From Amaricoccus macauensis_A (GTDB taxonomy: Bacteria; Pseudomonadota; Alphaproteobacteria; Rhodobacterales; Rhodobacteraceae), in NCBI RefSeq assembly GCF_049800915.1, contig NZ_JBNAFY010000001.1, positions 62,001 to 126,000 of the forward strand: 64,000 nt of DNA. Reading direction: 5' to 3'. The position numbers were made by a program, and so were the translations under genes. The notes beneath the pieces are model-generated. The model had not been told where the DNA came from. It worked only from the letters and a program-made list of their open reading frames with translations, and searched no databases. Shown one piece after another: positions 1 to 7,534 of this stretch; position 1 is the stretch's first letter; every line of letters starts with the position of its first letter.

Positions 1-228
1 CTCGGACGGCCGCTGGCCCTCGTGTCTTCCAAAGACGAATGTCAAATCCGTCCGCACGGTCGATTTTGAAGGGCTATCCAGAGAAATCCCGCCACCGCGC
101 GGGCCGGGGTCTATCCCTTACAGCGAAGGCCCTGAAGGTGAGCAACGCAGAAGCGCAAGATGGTCAACATTGATCACATGGGCTGGAAGGGCAGCATGGC
201 GCCCTGAATACCTCCGGCCCTTACGAGA
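1..228. other. non-coding or truncated left edge
   Basis: I see no gene here that I can support. Open frames crossing this stretch are antisense shadows of the permease gene to the right. It may hold the 3' flank of a neighbour outside the window. In Rhodobacterales a TMA monooxygenase gene (tmm) often sits near tmo genes, but none is visible. Confidence 0.5.
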
Positions 229-230
229 AC

Positions 231-255
231 GGGCGGCCCCCTCGAGGGACCGCCC
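231..255 (-). terminator. stem-loop after the permease gene
   Basis: GGGCGG and CCGCCC pair across a second inner CCC/GGG stem around a TCGA centre. The stem lies about 35 bp downstream of the permease stop on the minus strand. There is no clear T-run, so it is a plausible but weak intrinsic terminator or an mRNA 3'-end stem. Confidence 0.5.
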
Positions 256-289
256 GCTCCGCATTCGCCCGTCAAACTCCGCGGGAAAG

Positions 290-1807
290 CTACTTTCCGC
301 CCGCCACGATCCGGTCGAGAATGAGCGCACAGAAGAGGATCGCGAGCCCGGCCAGGATGCCTTGCCCGGCGGCTGCATATTGCAGGGCTTCCAGCACGTC
401 CTCGCCCAGCCCCTTGGCCCCGATCAGCGAGGCGACGACCACCATCGCCAGCGAGAGCAGGATAGTCTGGTTCACGCCCGCCATGATGGTCTTGCGCGCC
501 AGCGGCAGATCCACCCGCCAGAGCAGGTAACGCGGCGTGGCACCGAAGGCGAGGGCGGCCTCGCGCACGGTTGCCGGCACCTGCTGAAGCCCCAGAACCG
601 TGAAGCGGATCACCGGCGGACTGCCGAAGATCATCGTGGCCACGACACCCGCGGGCTTGCCCGACCCGATGAAGGCCACCACCGGGATCAGATAGACGAA
701 GGAGGGCATCGACTGCATGAAATCGAGCACTGGGCGCACCACCGCAAAGACCCGAGGTCGCCGCGCGCAGAAAATGCCGAGCGGAATGCCGAGCGTGATC
801 GAGATGAGAGCCGCAGCCCCCAGAAGCGCGATCGTCGTCATCGCCTTCTCCCAGAAGTCGAGCACCCCGAGATAGGCCAGCGCCGCCCCGGTGAAGATCG
901 CCACCCGCGGCCCGCCCGAGAGATAGGCCAGCATGATGAAGACAAGCGCCACCACCGGCCAGGGCGTGCCCACCAGCACCACTTCGATCCAGTCCAGGAA
1001 CGTGCGCATCCCGGCCGTCAGCCCGTCGAAGAAGCCGCGCCCTTCGGTCTTGGTCCAGTCGAACACCGCCTGCACCGCATCGCCGGTGTTCAGCCGCCAG
1101 TCGCGGTTGGTGGGAAAGGCGTTCAGCAGGCCGAACGCATCGGGCCGCGCGAATTTCATCGTCGAGAGGATCACCACGGCCCCGGCCAGCAGGCTCGCGA
1201 CCGTCAGCCGCTCCTTCGACCATCCGCTTGGCGTGCTCCGGTCCGAACGCCAGCGGGCGAACTGCCCCTCGAGCGCCCAGTTGGCGAGGCTCGCGGCGAT
1301 GAACTTGATCACCAGGAGGAGCACGACCCCGACCAGCAGGTAGACCGTACCGCTGGCATCGGCGCCCGCGGCGGCGGCCTGCGCCTGGGCAAGTGCATCC
1401 TGCAGGGATTCTGCCGCCCGCTTGAGCGAGTCGAGAGAGGCGGCACCGGAGGCTTCCGCGGCCTCGATCTGTTGCTGCCGCAGATCCAGCGTCTGGGCGA
1501 TCTGCTCCGCCCGGAGACGGAACTCGCGGCCCAGATCCCCGAAGAGACCAAGCCCGATCTGGATGTAGGCCAGCGTCTCCAGGATAAGAAAGCCCAGGAA
1601 CCAGGACCAGAGCCCGCGCGCGCCGAACCAGACGGGGCCCAGAAGCCCCGCCGCCCGGTTCAGCGTGAACCGGTAGCCCGGCGCCTCCATCATGTAGGCA
1701 AAGACCCGTTGGTAGTAGTCGCGCGACTGGCCGACGAAATCGCCCACCAGAGCGCGCATCTGCCCCGCCTTGTCGGGCTCGATTTGAGACTCGTCGAAAT
1801 GCTGCAT
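290..1807 (-). CDS. tmoW: ABC permease, TMAO/glycine betaine type (TmoW-like)
   Basis: Inner-membrane permease of a quaternary-amine or N-oxide importer of the ProU class, 505 residues. An N-terminal extension of about 200 residues carries membrane segments and an Ala/Gln-rich stretch likely to be a coiled coil (about 115-150). The binding-protein-dependent transport domain fills the C-terminal part (about 300-495), with an EAA-type loop reading EAALAFGATPRY. I chose the ATG at 1807 because a G-rich ribosome site precedes it and it lies 10 bp after the ATPase gene; a longer open frame would overlap that gene. It is the last gene of the operon after the demethylase, binding protein and ATPase. 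The Tmo assignment rests on the fused demethylase upstream; by itself the protein could equally be a betaine permease. Confidence 0.8.
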   Translation of the reverse strand: MQHFDESQIEPDKAGQMRALVGDFVGQSRDYYQRVFAYMMEAPGYRFTLNRAAGLLGPVWFGARGLWSWFLGFLILETLAYIQIGLGLFGDLGREFRLRAEQIAQTLDLRQQQIEAAEASGAASLDSLKRAAESLQDALAQAQAAAAGADASGTVYLLVGVVLLLVIKFIAASLANWALEGQFARWRSDRSTPSGWSKERLTVASLLAGAVVILSTMKFARPDAFGLLNAFPTNRDWRLNTGDAVQAVFDWTKTEGRGFFDGLTAGMRTFLDWIEVVLVGTPWPVVALVFIMLAYLSGGPRVAIFTGAALAYLGVLDFWEKAMTTIALLGAAALISITLGIPLGIFCARRPRVFAVVRPVLDFMQSMPSFVYLIPVVAFIGSGKPAGVVATMIFGSPPVIRFTVLGLQQVPATVREAALAFGATPRYLLWRVDLPLARKTIMAGVNQTILLSLAMVVVASLIGAKGLGEDVLEALQYAAAGQGILAGLAILFCALILDRIVAGGK

Positions 1808-1817
1808 GACCGCCCCC

Positions 1818-2867
1818 TTACGCCTGGCTGCTCTGGATGGCGCGGAGCAGGCCCGCGCGGTTGATGACGCCCACCGTCTGCCCCTCGGCGGCGACCTTGA
1901 CGATGCCATGCCCGTCGATCGCGAGATCCATCAGGTCGCTGAGGTCCATCTCCGGATGCGCAACCTTCGCATCCTCCGGCACCTCGCCATGCGTGGCCTC
2001 GAACTCCCCGACCGGTTTCATCACCGAATGGGCGAAGATCAGGTTGAGCTTCGAGATGCCCGCGACGAAATCGGAAACATAGTCATCCGCCGGGTTGAGA
2101 ATGATCTCCTCCGGGGTGCCCACCTGGACGATGCGGCCGTCCTTCATGATGGCAATGCGATGACCGATGCGGATCGCCTCGTCGAGATCGTGTGTGATGA
2201 ACATCGTCGTCTTCCCGAGCTTGCGGGAAAGCGCCATGAACTGGTCCTGCAACTGCTTTCGGATCAGCGGATCGAGTGCGGAGAAGGGCTCGTCCATGAG
2301 CAGGATCTCCGGGTCCGAGGCGATGGCGCGCGCAAGCCCCACGCGCTGCTGCATCCCGCCCGAAAGCTCATGGGCGTATTTGTCCTCCCAGCCGGTGAGA
2401 TCGACCAGATCCAGCACCCGGTCCGCCTCTTCCCAGCGCCGGGCCTTTCCGGTGCCGCGGATCTCCAGCGGCATGGCGACATTGTCGCGCACCGTGCGAT
2501 GGGGCATCAGGCCGAAATTCTGGAACACCATGGCGACACGGCGGTTGCGCAGATCGCGCAGGCCCGCGGCGTCGAGCCCCATCACGTCGTCGCCGTTGAT
2601 GTAGATATGCCCGTCGGTCGGCTCCAGCAGCCGATTGACATGGCGCACGAGCGTCGACTTGCCCGACCCCGAAAGACCCATGACACAGAAGAGTTCGCCG
2701 CGCTCGATCTCGAAACTTGCATCCGCCACCCCGACGACGCAATCGTACATCTCGAGCACTTCGGCCTTGCTCAGATGTTCCTCGTGAATTGCGCGCAGCG
2801 CCTCTTTCGCGCGCGCCCCGAAAATCTTCCAGACGCCCCTTGCGTCGATCGCGATCTCGCCAGCCAT
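1818..2867 (-). CDS. tmoV: ABC ATPase, TMAO/glycine betaine type (TmoV-like)
   Basis: ATP-hydrolysing subunit of the importer, 349 residues, cytoplasmic and membrane-associated. Walker A GLSGSGKST is at about 64-72, signature LSGGMQQ at 168-174, Walker B ILLMDEP at 188-194 and the switch histidine in ITHD near 226. The first 55 residues, with a conserved-looking EVLEMYDCVVGV segment, are the N-terminal extension typical of ProV/OpuAA ATPases. A single CBS-like module (about 285-345) ends the protein; in ProU-type systems CBS modules sense ionic strength. It follows the binding-protein gene after a strong hairpin, and the permease starts 10 bp downstream. Confidence 0.85.
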   Translation of the reverse strand: MAGEIAIDARGVWKIFGARAKEALRAIHEEHLSKAEVLEMYDCVVGVADASFEIERGELFCVMGLSGSGKSTLVRHVNRLLEPTDGHIYINGDDVMGLDAAGLRDLRNRRVAMVFQNFGLMPHRTVRDNVAMPLEIRGTGKARRWEEADRVLDLVDLTGWEDKYAHELSGGMQQRVGLARAIASDPEILLMDEPFSALDPLIRKQLQDQFMALSRKLGKTTMFITHDLDEAIRIGHRIAIMKDGRIVQVGTPEEIILNPADDYVSDFVAGISKLNLIFAHSVMKPVGEFEATHGEVPEDAKVAHPEMDLSDLMDLAIDGHGIVKVAAEGQTVGVINRAGLLRAIQSSQA

Positions 2868-2895
2868 GGCTGCTCCCGGTATGAGTGGCTCCGCT

Positions 2896-2920
2896 GGCCC
2901 GCCCCTCGCAGGGGCGGGCC
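2896..2920 (-). other. intercistronic hairpin between binding protein and ATPase
   Basis: A perfect 10-bp stem (GGCCCGCCCC with its complement) closes a 5-nt loop in the 64-bp gap between tmoX and tmoV. There is no T-run. Stems in this position commonly protect upstream mRNA or partly terminate, so that the binding protein is made in excess. The second importer in this window has the same arrangement at 54810-54833. Confidence 0.75.
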
Positions 2921-2931
2921 GGTGAGGATGG

Positions 2932-3894
2932 TCAGTTCAGGCCCAGCCACCCATCGACGGTCTCGCTGTTCTCGTCGAGCCAGGCGGATACGGCCTCGTC
3001 GATATCCTGGCCCTGGACCACGACCTGATACGTGAGTTCCGAGAGCTCGGTGTCGTCCATGTCGATCTGGCTGAGGAAGGAGGCCGCCGCCGGGTTCCGC
3101 TCATCGAGCGAGGCGGAATAGGCCACCGTCACGGTCTTCACCTGGTCACCGGTGGTGATGGAGGATTTCGTGTACCAGTCCGCATCCTGATCCGGCTGGA
3201 TCATGGTGTAGCCGGCAGGATCGAATTCCGGCTCCTCGATCATCGTCACGTCATAGAGCGCGTGCACGAAATGCGGCTTGTAGCAGTAGAAGACGACACC
3301 CTGCTCCTCGTTGATCGCATCCTTCAGACGGGCGTAGAACACGGCCTCGTCTTCGGTCGTCGGCGCGAGGAAGCTCTCGATCCCGTAGTCGCGTACCTTG
3401 ACCTTGTGGATGTTGGTGGAGGCCCAGCCCGAACCGCCGACCCAGATCTCGCCCTTGCCATCTCCGTCGCTGTCATAGAGATCCTGCGCCATCGGCGTGG
3501 CGAGATCGAAGATCGAGGCGATACCGTGCTCCTCGACCATGTAGGTCGGTGTGCAGAATCCCGACCGCCCCTCGTAGCTTCCCGAGGAGAGCGCCACCGT
3601 GCCCTTCTGATCGACATATTCCTCGATGAAGGACTGGTGGTTCGGCAACCAGACATCGGGATGCACGTCGATATCGCCGCGACCGCCATCCATGGAGGCG
3701 AAGATCACCGCGTTGGCGCCAGGCGCGTATCCGGCCTCACTGCCCAGCCGCGTCTCGATCACCTGGCCGATGATCCGGCTCATCACCTTCGCGCCGGGCC
3801 AGCTCGGTTCCCCCACCATCACCGTTTCCTGCGCCAGCGCGCCGGAACCGAAGCTCAGTGCCGCGATCGTGCCGATTGTCTTGAGATGTCTCAT
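2932..3894 (-). CDS. tmoX: periplasmic binding protein, TMAO/glycine betaine type (TmoX-like)
   Basis: Substrate-binding protein of the importer, 320 residues, OpuAC-type fold. A Sec signal peptide of about 21 residues ends in ALAQ, so the mature protein is periplasmic. Tryptophans and tyrosines suited to an aromatic cage for a trimethylated ammonium or N-oxide group are visible, for example in GEPSWPG, HPDVWLPN and GGSGWAST. It starts 34 bp after the demethylase gene, so both genes are co-transcribed. Adjacency to the DUF1989-GcvT protein favours TMAO as ligand over glycine betaine. Binding of choline, betaine or another methylamine cannot be excluded from sequence. Confidence 0.8.
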   Translation of the reverse strand: MRHLKTIGTIAALSFGSGALAQETVMVGEPSWPGAKVMSRIIGQVIETRLGSEAGYAPGANAVIFASMDGGRGDIDVHPDVWLPNHQSFIEEYVDQKGTVALSSGSYEGRSGFCTPTYMVEEHGIASIFDLATPMAQDLYDSDGDGKGEIWVGGSGWASTNIHKVKVRDYGIESFLAPTTEDEAVFYARLKDAINEEQGVVFYCYKPHFVHALYDVTMIEEPEFDPAGYTMIQPDQDADWYTKSSITTGDQVKTVTVAYSASLDERNPAAASFLSQIDMDDTELSELTYQVVVQGQDIDEAVSAWLDENSETVDGWLGLN

Positions 3895-3928
3895 GTCTCC
3901 AGTCTTCCTCTCAGGTTCGAGTTGTGTC

Positions 3929-6253
3929 TCAGGCTCGCGCCCTCGTTCGCTGCGGATCTACAAAGGGAATGTCGCTGACGGTCGCGCTTAGGCGCTTCAT
4001 CCGGCCGTCGAGCTGGCCGATCTCGAGCGCGCGCCCGTTCTCCGCATGTTCGATGCCGAGCCGGGCGATGGCGATCGCATGGCCGAGCATCGGGGAGCGG
4101 GTCGCGGAGGTGACAACGCCCACCTGCCGCTCGCCGTCGTAAATGGGGCTGCCATGCGCCGGCACGTCGTTGCACCCCAGAAGCAGGCCCTTCAGCGCCC
4201 GGCGCGGGTCGCGCGCGTTGCGCTCCAGCGCCGCCTTGCCCGTGAAATCCGGCTTGTTGAGGTTGACCGCGAAGCCGAGCCCCGCCTCGAACGCGTCGAT
4301 GCCGGGGGCGAACTCCGCATTCGCCGCCGCAAGTCCGGCCTCGATCCGGATGATGCCCAGCGCCTCGGTGCCCATCGGCAGGATGCCGAACTCCTCGCCC
4401 GCCTCCATCACCGCATCCCAGATCTCCAGTGCGCCTGCCTTGCTGCAGAAGATCTCATATCCCAGCTCCCCGGTGTAGCCCGAACGCGAGAGCATGAAGG
4501 GCGTGCCCTCCCGGTCGTGCAGCCGCGCGGTCGTGACGCCGAACCACTTCAACTGGTCCACGGCGGGCACATGGGGCTGGGTGAAGGCGATCTTGCGGAT
4601 GAGATTGCGCGATTTCGGACCCTGGATCGCCAGGTTGGGCATCGCGCTCCCCATGGCGTGAATGCGCACCTGAAGCCCGAGCGCATCGGCCAGTGCGGTG
4701 AGCACCCGACCGCTCTCCTCCGAACCGCAGCACCAGCGGAAGAGGTCGGGGGCCAGCCGGAACAGCGTGCCGTCGTCGATCACCGTGCCCGCCTCGTCGC
4801 AGAGCAGCGTGTATTGACCGCGCCACACGGCGAGCTTGGCCACATTCCGCGTCGTGGCCTTCTGCAGCAGCGTTTCCGCGTCGGGGCCCACGATGTCGTA
4901 TTTGCGCAATCCGCTCATGTCCTGAACCGTCACCGCCTCGCGGCAGGCCCAGTATTCCCCGATTGCCCCGTGCGAGGGGAAGTTCACCGGGGTCCAGAGA
5001 TCCCGTGCCGGCGAAAAATGCTGCGTCAGGGGTTCGAGCCGTTCGTGAAAGGCGGAAGTCTGGCTGATCAAGGCGGTGGAATCCTCTTTTTCCCGGTATG
5101 CGACAGCGCGGCGCATGGGGGTCTCCGGTTTGTAAATGCGCACATGCACGTCCGTCGGATTCCAGCCGTTGATCGGATCGATATCGTCCGGACAGGCGGT
5201 GGAAACGCAGACGAGGTCGTCCTGCGCCCGCATGGCCACATAGTCGCCGGGGCGCGAATGCGATTCCTCGGTCATGATCTGATGGGTGTGCGGATCGACC
5301 CAGGTGCTCCAGAAGAAATTGATGGCCGGCCAGGCGGCGCGCCGCGCCACACCGTAGGGCGCCATCGCATGGGAAATGTTGTCGGAACAATTGAGGTGGC
5401 CGGCGAAGCCGCGCTCCTCGTAGCCGCGCGCGTTGCAGGCCAGACCGAATGTGTCGTGCCGCCCGCAGGTATCCTGCACGACGTTGAGCAAGGGCCGCAT
5501 CTCCTGGTCGAAGAACTTGTCGAGCAGGCCCGGTCCGGGATAGGAGCGGCGCACCATCGAGCGCGTGGCGGTTCCGTCGATCATCAGCTCCTGGCCCCGG
5601 TCGAGACCATCGGCGCGGAAGGCCATGAAATCCGAGCACTGCTGCCCCTGGATATCGATGATCTGCACGTATTCGCCCTTCTTGAGCGGGTAGGACATCG
5701 CGGTCCCGCGCGGCACGGTGAACTCGTCGCGTGTGTCGCCCAGAAGTGGCGGGAGGAAGGGCCCGTTCGACGGTGCGACCTGCACCGAGAGCGTCACGGA
5801 GCCGGTCAAGGCCCCTTCGATCAGCGCGCCGGTCGGGGCAGGGCGGAACACCCAGACCGTCACCGCCTCCCGGACCCGGAAGAGATAGGGCTCGTCCTGT
5901 CCGGCCAGCGTGCAGCTCGGGATGCCGATGGCCGTGCGGCCGCCGTTGCCCGCCACCCAACCGAACAACGCCGCCCCGTCGCAATCCTCGATTGCCAGTG
6001 TGCCGGTATCCGTCAGGCCGAGCCTGCCCAGTGCCGGGGCGCCACGGTCGTCGAAGGCGAGGATCTCTGCCGTCGCGCCGGATGCCACATCGACCGAGAG
6101 GAGATCGCCGGAGCGCACCTCCTGTCGTATGCCTTCGCGCGGGACGAGGTCGCGAACCGTGGCGTCTTGCGGTTTTCGAAATCCGGGAAACGCTCTCGCC
6201 GGACTGTTGAACCCGATGTTCTCGAATTCGCGCAGGATGGTGGAGAGGGACAT
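3929..6253 (-). CDS. tdm: trimethylamine N-oxide demethylase (DUF1989-GcvT fusion)
   Basis: Predicted to split TMAO into dimethylamine and formaldehyde, the latter passed to tetrahydrofolate. The product is a cytoplasmic protein of 774 residues. The first 170 residues are a less-defined region. A DUF1989 domain (about 175-370) contains cysteines near 206 (QQCSDF), 263, 273, 289 (HLNCSD), 349 and 354, and known Tdm proteins bind zinc through cysteines in this domain. A GcvT-type aminomethyltransferase/folate domain fills about 400-770 (FMLSRSGYTGELGYE). This two-domain order and length match Tdm. I chose ATG 6253; a TTG at 6274 extends the frame by 7 codons but lies inside the operator. First gene of the operon. 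Other DUF1989-GcvT proteins of unknown substrate exist, so TMAO is likely but not proven. Confidence 0.8.
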   Translation of the reverse strand: MSLSTILREFENIGFNSPARAFPGFRKPQDATVRDLVPREGIRQEVRSGDLLSVDVASGATAEILAFDDRGAPALGRLGLTDTGTLAIEDCDGAALFGWVAGNGGRTAIGIPSCTLAGQDEPYLFRVREAVTVWVFRPAPTGALIEGALTGSVTLSVQVAPSNGPFLPPLLGDTRDEFTVPRGTAMSYPLKKGEYVQIIDIQGQQCSDFMAFRADGLDRGQELMIDGTATRSMVRRSYPGPGLLDKFFDQEMRPLLNVVQDTCGRHDTFGLACNARGYEERGFAGHLNCSDNISHAMAPYGVARRAAWPAINFFWSTWVDPHTHQIMTEESHSRPGDYVAMRAQDDLVCVSTACPDDIDPINGWNPTDVHVRIYKPETPMRRAVAYREKEDSTALISQTSAFHERLEPLTQHFSPARDLWTPVNFPSHGAIGEYWACREAVTVQDMSGLRKYDIVGPDAETLLQKATTRNVAKLAVWRGQYTLLCDEAGTVIDDGTLFRLAPDLFRWCCGSEESGRVLTALADALGLQVRIHAMGSAMPNLAIQGPKSRNLIRKIAFTQPHVPAVDQLKWFGVTTARLHDREGTPFMLSRSGYTGELGYEIFCSKAGALEIWDAVMEAGEEFGILPMGTEALGIIRIEAGLAAANAEFAPGIDAFEAGLGFAVNLNKPDFTGKAALERNARDPRRALKGLLLGCNDVPAHGSPIYDGERQVGVVTSATRSPMLGHAIAIARLGIEHAENGRALEIGQLDGRMKRLSATVSDIPFVDPQRTRARA

Positions 6254-6272
6254 GTTCTCTACCGATTCTCCC

Positions 6273-6311
6273 AATGTAACTGGTTACATTAACGATGATA
6301 CTGGTTACATC
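6273..6311. promoter_or_regulatory. twin LacI-type operator between tdm and lacI
   Basis: Site 1 (6273-6290) reads AATGTAACTGGTTACATT, with two perfect 8-nt arms around a TG centre. Site 2 (6294-6311) reads GATGATACTGGTTACATC, with the same right half and two changes in the left. Centres are 21 bp apart, about two helical turns, so two dimers would sit on the same DNA face. The layout fits repression of the divergent tdm and lacI promoters by the adjacent LacI protein. Confidence 0.8.
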
Positions 6312-6362
6312 TGTCAAGGAAGGCTTGTCCTGCGGGAAATTTTACCCGCTTATGGCGACTGA

Positions 6363-7409
6363 ATGGCGCAGAAAGAGGCGAGAGTGGCGAAAGGAAAGGC
6401 AGAACGCAGACGAGCCAACCTGCGCGACGTGGCGACAGCGGCAAATGTCTCGGTGGCGACCGTCTCGCGCGTGCTGAATGCTCCCGGCACGGTGGCGGAA
6501 ACGACTCGCAAACGCGTCGAGGAGGCCATGACCAGCCTGCGCTGGGTGCCAAGCGCCGCCGCCCGCGCGATCAACTCGGGCCGGACGCGCTTCATCGGCG
6601 CGCTCGTCCCGACGCTGGTGCACGACATATATGCCCGCGTGCTCGGCAGCCTTGAAAGCCAGCTCGCGCTCCACCGCCTCTCCCTCGTGGTCGCAACGAC
6701 CCAGGATGATCCCGAGATCGAGGCGCGGAAGGCGCGGGGCCTGATCGACATCGGCGCGGAAGGGCTGATCGTCTCCGGCATGACCCACGCCCAGGATTTC
6801 TATGACCTGATCGAACGGGGCGCGATCCCGGTGGTCGCCACCTCCTGCCATGATCCGAGGTATTTCCTGCCCACCGTGGGCTATGACAATGCCGGTGCCG
6901 CGCGAGCCGCGCTGGACCATCTCCGCAGCCTCGGCCACCGCCGCATCCTCGTGGTCCATGGCCCCAGCGCGAACAACGACCGCACGCGGGCCCGGATCGC
7001 GGGGATCATCGACCACGACCCGCAGGCCGAACTGAGTTTCCTGGAATCGCCGCTTTCCATCGGAGGGGGCTGCGAAACCGTGCGCGGCATCGACTGGTCG
7101 GAGCGCAAGTGGACCGCCTGCCTCTGCCTCTCGGATGTCATCGCAACGGGCGTTCTCTTCGAGCTCCAGCGCCAGGGCGTGTCCGTCCCCTCGCAGGTCT
7201 CGGTGATCGGCACCGACGATCTGCCCGGTTCGGCGCATCTCTGCCCCGAACTTACGACCGTCCATCTGCCCGTCTCCAGAATGGGCCTCGCCGCGGCCGA
7301 TGCCATCGCCGGGTGGGTCGAAACTCAGGAAACCCCGCAGGACCGCCTGCTGGATTTCGACCTCATCGTACGCGCCTCCACCGCCCCAGCAGCTCAGGAC
7401 GGCTCCTGA
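6363..7409 (+). CDS. LacI-family transcriptional regulator of the tdm/tmo and xsc region
   Basis: DNA-binding repressor, up to 348 residues. The helix-turn-helix and hinge helix lie at about 20-65 (LRDVATAANVSVATVSRVLN, then TVAETTRKRVEEAM). A periplasmic-binding-protein-like effector domain follows (about 75-340, with IGTDDLPG near 280). Two starts are possible: ATG 6363, and GTG 6384, which has the better ribosome site (AAGAGG five bases upstream). The gene is divergent from tdm, with twin palindromes between them, and xsc follows 125 bp downstream, so it probably controls both. The effector could be TMAO, a methylamine or a sulfonate; sequence does not tell. Confidence 0.9.
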   Translation: MAQKEARVAKGKAERRRANLRDVATAANVSVATVSRVLNAPGTVAETTRKRVEEAMTSLRWVPSAAARAINSGRTRFIGALVPTLVHDIYARVLGSLESQLALHRLSLVVATTQDDPEIEARKARGLIDIGAEGLIVSGMTHAQDFYDLIERGAIPVVATSCHDPRYFLPTVGYDNAGAARAALDHLRSLGHRRILVVHGPSANNDRTRARIAGIIDHDPQAELSFLESPLSIGGGCETVRGIDWSERKWTACLCLSDVIATGVLFELQRQGVSVPSQVSVIGTDDLPGSAHLCPELTTVHLPVSRMGLAAADAIAGWVETQETPQDRLLDFDLIVRASTAPAAQDGS

Positions 7410-7534
7410 TCGCAGGCAGACCGCCGACCGCTCTTCTCGCGGGCGTTCGGTCTGGATATAGGGGCGGTGAGGATCTGGCCCTATCAATGCCCGGCAGCGG
7501 GCGTAAACACGGGAAAAACCAACGGGGAAACGCC

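Noticed and set aside
170..1864. A 564-codon plus-strand open frame opposite the permease gene
   Set aside because: It is antisense to a well-supported permease and has the Arg/His/Pro-rich composition typical of shadow frames in GC-rich DNA.
4046..6292. A 748-codon plus-strand open frame opposite tdm
   Set aside because: Antisense shadow of the DUF1989-GcvT gene; no family features.
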